Part shown: in pieces, positions 24,613 through 34,446 of the stretch
Position numbering within the stretch: the first letter of the stretch is position 1
Layout of the letters: the number at the start of each line of letters is the position of its first letter
Assembly: GCA_021399445.1 (NCBI GenBank)
Contig: JAJTUQ010000005.1
Location: 4,774,001-4,838,000 of the forward strand
Direction: 5' to 3'
Length of the DNA stretch: 64,000 nt
Source: Xylogone sp. PMI_703
Taxonomy: Eukaryota > Ascomycota > Leotiomycetes
Made by a program: the position numbers and the translations under genes
Notes under the pieces: model-generated
Told to the model about the DNA's origin: nothing
Seen by the model: only the letters and a program-made list of their open reading frames with translations
Databases searched by the model: none

Positions 24613-26013
24613 ATGGGTTCTATAAGAGGAACGTTTAGTACGTTTGACGTCAGAAGAATCGCTGTCATAGGAGCTGGTCCCTCTGGATTAGCTGCAGCAA
24701 GATACCTCATTTCTGAGAGTATTTTTGACGCTGTGGATATATATGAACAGCAAGCCGAAGTAGGAGGTGTTTGGTATCATACATCGGAGGCTACTGAAGA
24801 TATATCAGTGCCACAAACCACCCCGAGAACACAGCCCGATCAACCTATATGGCCAAAGGATTCCACTATCCCTATATTTTCAAATCCGATGTACGATCAT
24901 TTACATGCCAACATTCCCAAAGATCTGATGTGTTTTTCCGATAAGGAATTTCCCTCTAACTCTCGACTACTTCCTGATCGCCAGGACATTGAAGATTACT
25001 TGGTGCAGTACGCTGAAGATATCAGGCATATGATTCGTTTCTGCGAACAGGTGCAAGAGGTAGAGCTATCTGAAGATAACGGTCGAGAACGGTGGACAGT
25101 GACTTCCAAATCGGTGATTGATGGAAGATGTACAAACCAAATGTATGATGCTGTTGTAATCGCCAATGGCCATTATTCCTCACCTTATGTTCCGTCAGTT
25201 CCAGGAATTGAGGCTTTCAAGGTTGCCCATCCCTCGATCATAAGCCATGCAAAAGTCTACAGGAATCCAGAAGCTTTCAAAGGAAAGAAAGTTATCGTGG
25301 TAGGTGGAGGGCCATCAGCATTTGATATTGGCAATCAGATCAGTCGAGTATGCAAATCTCCCCTACTGAATTCAGTCCTCTCGCCAATGGCACACGTTGC
25401 GGGGAGCGACAAGGAAGAAGTCCCGGAAATTGTCGAATTCCTTTCTGATGGCGCTGGTGTCAGATTTAAGAACGGAAGAATAGAGAAGGATATCGATGCT
25501 GTTGTGTACTGCACAGGCTATTTGTACTCATATCCGTTTCTTAAAACGGTGGAACCACCCCTAGTTACGACAGGAAAGCGAGTTCTTGGAGTCTACAAGC
25601 AAATTTTCTCTATAGCTCATCCAACTTTAGCATTCACAGCTTTGCCGATGAAAATTATCCCGTTTCCCCTTTCTGAAGCACAATCTGCTGTAATTGCTCG
25701 GGTATGGGCAAACCGGCTGGATCTGCCAACAAAAGAAGACATGATTGCGGATGAGAATCGGGAAATCGAGGAGCGAGGAGATGGGAAAGCTTTCCATATA
25801 TTGGGGTTTCCTCGAGATGCGGAGTACATTAACAGTCTTCATGATTGGTCCCAATCCGCAAGGCCAGGAGCTCCCTCAAGCAAGAAGTCGTCGTATTGGG
25901 ATGGCAGACATAAATGGGAAAGAAGCCTTTGTCCTAGCATCCTGTTGAAATTCATCGAAACAGGCGGGAGCGCAAGAACACTTGAAGAGCTCGGCTGGTC
26001 TTATAAAGAATAG
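24613..26013 (+). CDS. Flavin-containing monooxygenase (FMO, thiol-monooxygenase type)
   Basis: A single-exon gene of 466 residues for an FAD- and NADPH-dependent class B monooxygenase, probably cytosolic or ER-associated, that oxygenates soft nucleophiles such as thiols or amines. The FAD Rossmann motif GAGPSGLA lies at 20-27, with the following acidic YEQQ and GGVWYHT. The NADPH motif GGGPSA is at 231-236 and the C-terminal VVYCTGY at about 297-303. PMYDHLHANIPKDLM is the usual FMO signature near the flavin. The FMO-identifying sequence F-x-G-x3-H-x3-Y/F is degenerate: His206 and Ser208 replace F and G, while His212 and Tyr216 are kept. The start is the first ATG, 13 codons before the FAD strand. 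Yeast Fmo1-like activity is plausible, but the substrate cannot be read from sequence. Confidence 0.92.
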   Translation: MGSIRGTFSTFDVRRIAVIGAGPSGLAAARYLISESIFDAVDIYEQQAEVGGVWYHTSEATEDISVPQTTPRTQPDQPIWPKDSTIPIFSNPMYDHLHANIPKDLMCFSDKEFPSNSRLLPDRQDIEDYLVQYAEDIRHMIRFCEQVQEVELSEDNGRERWTVTSKSVIDGRCTNQMYDAVVIANGHYSSPYVPSVPGIEAFKVAHPSIISHAKVYRNPEAFKGKKVIVVGGGPSAFDIGNQISRVCKSPLLNSVLSPMAHVAGSDKEEVPEIVEFLSDGAGVRFKNGRIEKDIDAVVYCTGYLYSYPFLKTVEPPLVTTGKRVLGVYKQIFSIAHPTLAFTALPMKIIPFPLSEAQSAVIARVWANRLDLPTKEDMIADENREIEERGDGKAFHILGFPRDAEYINSLHDWSQSARPGAPSSKKSSYWDGRHKWERSLCPSILLKFIETGGSARTLEELGWSYKE

Positions 26014-26940
26014 ATTCGTAAAAGCATGAACTGCCTTCAAGAACATCAGGTGACTAAATTACAAAATACAGAGGTTCGGGAACTAGCACAGTATGTTGAC
26101 AATGAGGCACTTGTTACAAAGCGTGGACTTGACCCAAGCGTATTAAATCTTGTAGATATATTAAGACTATGTATGAGAAGCAATGAAATCAGTCTTAGTT
26201 TAAGAAAATGTGATGTGATATGCACGAGTACACAGGGCCAGTCAGATAAAAGTGCCGATATATTCTCAGTTTCAACTAGCTGCGCGCAAAAATACGGCGG
26301 CTGAATCATATTACCAGAAGTTATGTTGTCCTCATAAATCCCCAGAGATCAAGTAAAACAAAGCATAAACCTACATTTAATATCTGTTCCCTTCTGTAGG
26401 TCATCGACGTTTCATGGTAGCCACACGAGGGGCCCTCGTGACGATGGTTTTAAAGAGGTGTATGATCTCGACCACACATCGGAGTCGCCAACTGAGTTGT
26501 GAAAACAGTTCAAGTTGGCGATGATTTGAGTTGGAGGTCTTGGGTTTTATGGAAGAAGAAAAGAGAAAAGAGTTGCGCCGGAGAGAATATTAGCTGCCAA
26601 ATTTCCTAAGCGAGCGCTTCAGAGGGCCCCGCTGTTCGCAGTAATCCTACCACTATTGACGACCATTTCTTTTAGCACTCACGACACATTACTTGCCACC
26701 AAAACAACTGAATATCTACGAATATTGTACTCTAACCACGACATTTCACGATCCAAACGAATATAGGACCCCAGAACGATTCCGAAAACGACTAATTTCA
26801 TCAGAAACTTCCAACCTCAACTCACTTCGATTCCGGTTTCTAAAGGAAACTCGCTGTCATTGGTTCAATCAGCCATCTTCAATCCTAAGCTTGGACTGCG
26901 TCCTGACCTCTTCCAAATCAAAGTTCTGTACAAGTAAGGA
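26014..26940. other. Spacer and leader before the eIF4E gene
   Basis: Just after the FMO stop, short open frames on both strands (26026-26309) look like chance. The right half is probably promoter and 5' untranslated region of the next gene. It has CAAC/ACGAC-rich leader texture but no recognisable element. Confidence 0.5.
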
Positions 26941-28102
26941 ATGGATAATTTGTGGACCCGCCGGTCGAAGTAAGTAGAGCATCTGTTACCTTACCACCGC
27001 TTTTCTTGAGCCACACAACTTACGACACCGCCAGCACATCCAGCAAACTATCCCTGTCAACATCCACATCTACCACTAATGGATCGTCCCAGAATGATCA
27101 CCCAACGCGCAACTATACACTGGGAAGGAGAGCGGGAGATAGCTCGTCGCATAGCAATAAAAATCCTTTCAATGCCATGTCTCCAGGTGGGCTAGCATCT
27201 CCCACATCGGCCGCATCAAGCGCATTTGGTCTGGGATCAGGCGCGTTTGCGTCCTTCGGATCTTCTAAGACTCCAAAATCGCCTGGAACGGCGCTCAATT
27301 TTGGAGGCGCAGTTGGGGGAATTAAGACCCCAACGGTAGAGAAGCAGGCGAAGGACCTAGGCGCCAGCAAAGTCCTAGGATCTAAAACATCTGCGACGTC
27401 CCTTGCCGGTTCGAAGACGAGTACCCCGCCTCCAGCACATATGCTTAAGTATGGCTGGGTATTCTGGTATAGACCTCCCATCGCAAAGTCGAATGGATTT
27501 ATAGAGTATGAGAAGACTCTGCATCCCATAGCTGGGTTTGATAATGTGGAGGACTTTTTTACTATTTATAGACACCTCAAACGCCCCTCCACCCTTCCTT
27601 TGGTATCCGACTATCATGTCTTCAAGAAAGGAATTCGACCAGTCTGGGAAGATGATGAGAATAGGAAGGGTGGAAAATGGATTGTCAGACTAAAGAAAGG
27701 AGTGGCTGATAGATACTGGGAGGATTTAGTGTTTGCCATTATCGGCGACCAATTTGCCGAGGCAAGTGAAGAGGTCTGCGGAGTCGTTTTGAGCGTTCGT
27801 AATGGTGAAGATATACTGAGTATCTGGACTCGTAATGATGGAGGAAGGGTCCTCAAAATCAGGTATGCCCAGAAAGATATGATGCATTGGACTATTCTAA
27901 CTTATTCTGTAGAGAAACAATGAAGCGAGTTCTGGCATTCCCACCAGACACAAAGGTGGAGTGGAAGAGTCACGATTCTTCTATTCAGCAGCGCAATGCC
28001 ATAGACGATGCTAGGAAGGAAAAATCCAACCAGCACAATCATCACTCCTCGGAGAAGCGAAGCGGCGTCAAAGAAGAACAAAATGCTTCGGAGAAGAAGT
28101 AG
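26941..28102 (+). CDS. Class II eIF4E / 4EHP-like cap-binding protein
   Basis: It binds the 7-methylguanosine mRNA cap; class II members often act in repression or specialised translation. Exons 26941-26969 (ATG GAT AAT TTG..., donor GTAAGT), 27044-27862 and 27913-28102 join in frame to 345 residues. A Ser/Gly/Thr-rich, Asn-containing N-terminal extension of about 140 residues precedes the core. Core landmarks: HMLKYGWVFW (His142, Trp148, Trp151), FDNVEDFF, GIRPVWEDDENRKGGKW (Trp211, Glu212 contact the cap) and WEDLVFAIIGDQF. The position of the first cap-stacking Trp of eIF4E1 is Tyr165, and the dorsal eIF4G-binding Trp in VEDFW is Phe182. Both replacements mark class II/4EHP. The tail is basic and Lys/Ser-rich and unrelated to the family. 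The short first exon was chosen because it gives MDNLWTRRSN joined in frame; the open frame upstream of the intron acceptor is shadow. Confidence 0.93.
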
Positions 28103-29636
28103 GCTGGGGTTGTATGATAACCTGGCACGTCCATATCAGAGGTTGATGATGTTGACTATCATCTGGACTTGTAATATTACCGGTTTGCATTATGGGTAAA
28201 GCGTTGGGTTATGTGGTTCTTGGTGGCAATTTTAAGGCGATCAAGGGATTCACGTTGCATTCTGTAGCTACTTCCTGTATCATACTTTTGAAGGCCTATT
28301 GGACCTTCTGACAACTGTGGTAGTGCCACGAGAGAGTCAGACATGACTCTCCCTTGCGATTATGCAAGATATCCAGGTCCCAGCAGAGTTGCGTTAGTGT
28401 AACCTGTTGGAGGCCGGCTTCACGAGTGATTGTTGTCGGGAGTGCTTACACATAGTCAGGGGTACTAGGGCAACTAGATTCGTTTGCATCTGGCATTTGA
28501 TTTGCATGCCCTTACTTTTTTTATAGGATATACCTTACGGTGTTCCAAAGAGTGATGTCTTGTTAGTATTGATAAGGATGGTTATTGAAATATGTGACAA
28601 CTGATGCAGAGGCAGAAAGACATGAAGTTGCGTTTTCGAAATATCCATTGAATCAACAACGAAGAGCATCAGTCAAAGGTGAGTTTGCCATTGCCAGACT
28701 ATCATATGCCATTTATAGGCTCGAGCAAGTCTTGAAGATCTCAACAACCTTAACATATATCTTGCACGATCTGTCGACGTTTCGCTGAACTATTCTCGAG
28801 ATTTATACTATGTGAGAAGACTTTTAAGTCACCATGAAGGATAATTTCGAGGATTGTCGGCCGCAGGACACCCTACACAGCCGCAAATGTTACTATTTAA
28901 ATACAAAGGTTCTGTACGATGCTAGGAAGTCCATGTATCTTATTTCTACAGTTGGCCACGGGTGCTCAAAGTTAGAAAGATAAGATCTCGGACTTATTAT
29001 CTTAAAGAGGTGTACTACACCGGGAAATAATGTTCATAACCTAGAATTACACCAGCCTTAGATTATTAGATTCATGATTCATAAAGCTGTAGTCTAATGT
29101 TATATCTATTCTTGCAGATTCTGTTTGAGGTTATTGTTAGTTGAGGTGGCTACGCTTGCTGAAAGTACCGTAGGCGGCTTTGTTGGAGGTGAACTACACG
29201 GACCACCACGCGGTCATCTCTTTGTGGCGTTTTCAAGCATTTCTCCTACTGTAACGGTCTGGAGGGAGACATGCTGCATTGCAGCCAGCATTTTGAAGGT
29301 AAAAGCTATATAATATAAGATGCTGATAAGCCGGTGAAACTTTCTACGAATTATCATAACCGCCAACATTTCCACGAGCATTACAGTGCTCAATAGCAAA
29401 CGTTCAAACTGATAGGCCCGATAATAGGGGTCTAACGCGTTAGCACGTGATGTTACAGGGGTTAATAGCGTGGCATCCTGTCAAGGAGTTAACCGTGAAG
29501 CGTTGCTGCATTTAGTAACAACATAAGCTTTCGTTATTCAATTTTCTTAGAAGTATAGACATGTTTTATTAGAATTTGCGATTTACTTGCGATAGAACAG
29601 ACCTAGTGTCGCCAATCTGCGACAACACATATCACG
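28103..29636. other. Intergenic 1.5 kb before the PQ-loop gene
   Basis: AT-rich DNA with no convincing gene; frames at 28585-28788 and 29125-29313 have no features. The last 300 bases should hold the PQ-loop promoter. Confidence 0.5.
29435..29450. promoter_or_regulatory. ACGCGT and CACGTG boxes upstream of the PQ-loop gene
   Basis: ACGCGT (29435-29440, an MCB-type word) and CACGTG (29444-29449, a bHLH E-box word) lie four bases apart, about 190 bases before the start codon at 29637. Both are well-known fungal regulator sites, but two words alone are weak evidence. Confidence 0.3.
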
Positions 29637-30560
29637 ATGGGTGTCGTCGCCATGATAACGGGCTACATAGCCCCTATGTTCATTATCATATCTCCCATCA
29701 CTTCGTACGCCGACCAGACAATATCGATGCACCGGAACAAGAGCAGTGCTGGGTTCTCTCTAGATATCCCATTGATAATGCTGGTGGCGTCTTTCTTAAG
29801 GTAGAGAAGGCTCTCGGATCTTTCGGATTGAGCATCATTAACGGAGATGGCAGAATATTTTATTATCCCGGCGCCAAATTCGATACGTCTCTCCTTATAC
29901 AAGCCTTGATTATGGTCGTTATGCAATTAGCCCTTTTGAAAGTGGCATTGGACCATCGTCCAGGTCCTTCCTCGAAAGGTGGAGAGGCGGCCATTCCGTT
30001 CGCAGCAGCGAGAGAAGGAAGCTGGGGGGTTGCGAGACCTTATAATTTTTGGCAATGGCGATCTCCAAAGCCGTATGTTAGTTCTTAATCGTTGGCGGGT
30101 GGTCACTCACATGCTGTGTAGATATTGGCAGTTTTTGCTCTACCTTTTTGTCACCCTCCTCGCGCTCGAGATTATCCTTTCACCAATGACCTCTGTATAT
30201 GGTACTTACTCTGCGTTTATCGGATATTTCGGGCTATCGGTCGAGGCGACTCTCCCACTGCCGCAAGTTATCACTAATTACCGATCGCGATCTTGCAAAG
30301 GTTTTCGGTTTTCTGTACTGGCTAGTTGGATTGCTGGCGACATGATGAAAATGTTCTGGTTTTTCACTGCTACGACATATATACCCTGGCCCTTCAAACT
30401 GTGTGGCATCTTCCAGATGTGCTGCGATCTTTATCTAGGAGTTCAATATTGGATGTATGGGAGCGGCCCAGCCAAGGGGAGCAACATACATCTTAACGGA
30501 TATACGAGCCCTACCCGGCCTCTCACGCCTGCGGGAGAGAAGGATGTAAGAACTGAATGA
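29637..30560 (+). CDS. PQ-loop repeat membrane protein (SLC66A2/Any1 type)
   Basis: Exons 29637-29800, 29854-30072 and 30122-30560 join in frame to 273 residues. The second donor is GTATGT right after CC, so the junction reads KP|YWQF; the later GTTAG would not keep frame. The protein is strongly hydrophobic with about seven membrane spans. The second PQ loop is intact (LPLPQVITNYRSRSCKGFRFSVLASWIAGD, from about residue 185). The first repeat has YADQTISMHRNKSSAGFSLDIP, with Asp-Gln in place of Pro-Gln. A cytosolic loop near 105-130 and a C-terminal tail ending TPAGEKDVRTE flank the spans. Relatives act in Golgi/endosome membranes on phospholipid asymmetry (yeast Any1) or as lysosomal transporters; which applies here is not known. 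The ATG at 29637 is followed directly by the first span. Confidence 0.88.
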
Positions 30561-31633
30561 ATGAATGGATAATGGCAACATATTCTAATTACTGTTGAAA
30601 AGCTCTCCTTAGCTTCATCATATAGAGAAGAACCCTTGATCAGAAGGACAGGGATGGGAAAGTAGCTATGACGATTGGGTTCAGCAGTGTCAATCATGAT
30701 CTTGACACACGGGGACCTGTCACGGAGGATTCGATTTTTGGGATAACTTTCTGAAATGTGGCTATTAAATATGTCTCAGATCATACATACAAGCATTTAA
30801 TATCGAGTAATAAATGTTTTGAAACAAAGGGAGTTGAGTACCTGGATCTCGAGGAAAGGAAAATCTGTGACCGTTTGAAGTCACCAGCGGACCATAGCGA
30901 GATGGTTGGGACACCGCTCGCTTAAGAAAAGTGCAGGATCCGTGATGTTTTGTGAACAATAAAGATAAGCGCACAATTCCAATGACCCCAGCAACATATA
31001 CTGGATTGTAGGAAATCTCTATTTTGAGTTGATAGATTGGTAGATTATTCCACAAGAAACAAGAATATCTAATTTTTGCGGTCAATTAAGGTCTATAATC
31101 ATGGTTTGGAGCATCTCTTTCTGCTTTCATCATATCTAAATCAAGCCTCCTTTTCACGCTGCGATCACAAGTGATCACATACCAGCCGCGCAAATCTACA
31201 TTCCAGCCAGCCTTCGCACAAGCTGCTACTTTTGATTTGCTAGTTTATTCACCCATATTTAATGTGAGACTCGACCACTCTCCCACCTTCTATTCACTTT
31301 CCCCACGCCTGCCTCCCTAGTCCCTAACCCTTCTCTTCTCTTCCCATCATTCACGACCACCTTCTCTCCACTTCATACTCGACCAAATCTGAGACTATAC
31401 TTAGTAAGTACTTCACATCAAGTCATGATAATATCAGAGCATCACCATTAATATTTGTACCAGGTACGAGCTACGTCTATATCTTTGCCCAAGGTCACCT
31501 GCTTTCATTGCTTCGCTACATCAGCTGCTACAACAAAGCTTTGATATATCTCGTGCGTCAACAGATATTTCGCAACCTCCTTGCGACAATATCTAACACA
31601 GTGCCATAGATATTATACAAACAGCTCATCAAG
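30561..31633. other. Intergenic DNA and leader of the repeat-module gene
   Basis: No gene is seen. From about 31250 the plus strand turns CT- and CAT-rich with TTCTCTTCCC-like runs, typical of a fungal promoter and leader. A GTAAGT near 31405 with a later CAG might mark a 5' untranslated intron, but this is not established. Confidence 0.45.
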
Positions 31634-33609
31634 ATGCCTAACTGGAAGACTTACGAGAGCTCCGTGCGCCTCTTAGCTGCTATTATTGCAGCGCATCCAG
31701 GTCTAAAGCTCAATTATGAGGGTACGTTCCATTTCTATTTGTCTATATGCTTGATCCATTTCACTTTCAACTTGATCCCTATACTGCATTATCGCCGACA
31801 ACTGCTCGTCACTCCTTGCTCTATCTCATTGGATTCGACTAGAAACGGCCAAATATTATGGCGACGGAGCTGGATACAAAACTATCTGGAGCCGTTGTGC
31901 CAAGATCAAAGAGACTGCCCAAGCATTTCGAGATGCTGTTGATGAAGGAAAAGATCCTCACACAGTCAGCATTGATGAAGCTGCTAAGGCCAGTCCGTTG
32001 AAGACCAAAGGGGCAAATGGTGAGGGTAGGATTTTCTTTGGATCTCATGCAATGCGCATCTTCGTTCAATTGCCTGCGTTGATTCATTTCCTTTTAGACA
32101 TTGCAGTTCGATTCGGAGGAGATTGCACCAAGAGCGCCCTTGAAAACAGATTTCGTCGCATAAAAGCTGATGCTAAGCGCATGAATGATGCTGTTGCTCG
32201 GGGAATCGATCCTGTCACGCTCATAATTGGTGCTTATGATGTCAAGGACTCACCAAGTAGTCAGGGTCAGAAGCTTTATCAATTTGTTCTTGTGTTTCTG
32301 AGTCGGAACTTTTGTCTTCTGTCAATCAAAACTAGGGACACATTGGTATATGAGGTGCTGCAAGCAGGGGTACGGAGCAGCTAAGTTTCGACAAGTGTCG
32401 AGAGAGTGGGCTCTAAGCTGACATCTCTGAGACAAGTGTTCCTGTGGGATGTCTAGCTGTTAAACCTTACATGCCTTGTCTTAACACATACGTTACTGGT
32501 TCATTATTGCATTCCTCTGATTGTTGATGGTTCTTAGAGATTGCCAAGCACTTTGGAAGCGACTGCACAAAAAGTGGCATTGAGTGGCAGTTCCGGGCTA
32601 TCAAGGCTGGCGCCAGACTCCAAGTTGAGGCTGTCAAGGCCGGTGCTGATCCCAAAGATGTTAACATAGCTACTCTCAAGGGTGGCAATGATAGCAAGGG
32701 TGGTCGGATGCACTTTCCTTCCTGTTATCTCTTTATCGCACTGTCTCTGCTTCCACCAACACAGCATTTCAGTCATCAGTACTCTATTGACATGTACTAC
32801 AGAGATTGCTTTATACTATGACGACTGCACAGCAAGTGCTCTCGAGCATCGTTTCCGCCCAATCAAAAAGCAGGCAGCGGAACTTCGTTCTGGTATAAGA
32901 CCAAAGCAGATTCTCTTCGATTTTATCTCTTGCAAATTTACTTTTGTTATTCCTTTTATATATGAGCTAGAGACATTAATATGAAGATGTACTGACTTCT
33001 ATCTTAGCTATTGCTAAAAAATATGGCGAGGGTGTAACCGCCAAGGCTATCTCCACGCGATTCGAAAGGCTTAAGAAAGAGCCTCATGCGAACCTTGAAA
33101 ACTCATTCAACGAAAATGAGTCAACACCGAAGAGTGCAAGAGTTCGTGGTACACCTAAGTCTGGCGGTAAGAAGGCTGCAAGTGTCAAAATGGATTCTTT
33201 CTCAACTGTCGACAACATGACGCAAGGCACTTCTGAAGATGATGAGGACGAGTTGTACCAATCATTCCCAAGCACTCCGTCTAAGAAGCCCAGCATTAAT
33301 AAAGTCCAGTCTGGTCGCATCATGAAGAGTAAACCACCTTCCCGCCCCGGACAGGCCGGTGGCATCACTACTCCTTATATCCTCGATGATGACAATGATG
33401 CCATCAAAGCTGAAATGTCGGGCTTCAATATGAGCGGAGCTAACCTGGCTGATCATTATCAGGTGGAACAGGATAACATGAACATGGCCTCATTCAGCCA
33501 CGCTAGAATGGACATGGGAGGTATGGGCATTGGAAACGGTATGGGTCTCAGCATGATGATGGGTGACCACCAATATGTTGTTGACTATGACGATGAACAC
33601 GAAGCCTGA
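31634..33609 (+). CDS. Protein of tandem SANT/Myb-like half modules on symmetric exons
   Basis: Six exons (31634-31721, 31843-32019, 32098-32265, 32538-32699, 32803-32892, 33008-33609) encode 428 residues. Every internal junction is phase 1, and exons 2-5 are multiples of three (59, 56, 54 and 30 codons). Each of exons 2-6 opens with a variant of one module: ETAKYYGDGAGYKTIWSRCAKIK, DIAVRFGGDCTKSALENRFRRIK, EIAKHFGSDCTKSGIEWQFRAIK, EIALYYDDCTASALEHRFRPIK and AIAKKYGEGVTAKAISTRFERLK (one per exon). Exon 1 (WKTYESSVRLLAAIIAAHP) supplies what looks like helix 1 of a Myb/SANT-like fold; the modules would be helices 2 and 3. The C-terminal 130 residues are disordered with acidic, Met-rich and Gly-rich parts. 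DNA or chromatin binding is inferred; no function is known to me. The fourth donor, G|GTGGTC, is weak. Confidence 0.82.
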
Positions 33610-34446
33610 TTTGGAGCTCGCTCTCCCTTAGCCAGATTTTGGGGTCGCAGAATTCTTCATCGAGCTTCGTTGAATTTGCATTCCTCATTATCTTTGTTCT
33701 ATACTATTACACAGGTATCAATGGCGTTTCGGTGTTGGCAGGGGAGTGAATCAGGATTTCCTCTTTCATCATGGTCTCGACTCGTCTTTTTACCAGGAAC
33801 AAAAGCAACAAAAATAGTCTATTTCTGATACGCCCGGGGTTTTTTTCTGTTGGTTCTTTTTTTCAATATGATGGATGGCATTCACCTTTGCGTATATAAT
33901 AGATCGACCTGGGTCAGCCAGCTCTTAAACTCGAGTCGTCAGTTTCATCATTCATCTACTATTGCAAGCCTTTGAGGAGGATAATTGCTTTATAGATCTC
34001 AATAGTGTTTATGAGATTTGGGTTGGGCCTCAGGGGGGCATTGTGATTTCTACGGATGAAAACACATCTCAGGAGGGATTTTCACTGATGGTTTCTTTAA
34101 ACATCTCGTCCCCACAGTGGGGATATGTTCTCATTACTTCTATTTGCTTCGTCAGGGAATTTTCGGTAGGACACTGGGAGGCAATGGAAAAGCAGGTTTC
34201 TACGGATATATACCTGCAGCAGTAATTTCTACATAGGAATAGAGACGTTATTCTCTTCAGAACCGCGAAAGCAGTAATCTTTAAATAGGTGATCTGTATG
34301 TTCATAATGCCGTGATACCAACGCCAATATACCCCAATAGAACGCCTACCCAGCATATAAGTTCATGGGCCGAATACGATCCTTTTGTGCGCCGTTCAAG
34401 TCACTGCCTATCTATGCATTAATGGCCAAATATACACCTCCAACTA
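33610..34446. other. Convergent 3' spacer
   Basis: It lies between the 3' ends of the repeat-module gene (plus) and the gamma-tubulin complex gene (minus). T-rich stretches near 33840 fit 3' processing. No gene is seen. Confidence 0.55.

Noticed and set aside
31634..33609. A transposon or retroelement origin of the module gene
   Set aside because: No transposase, integrase or reverse-transcriptase motifs and no terminal repeats; intron-bearing duplicated exons explain the repeats.
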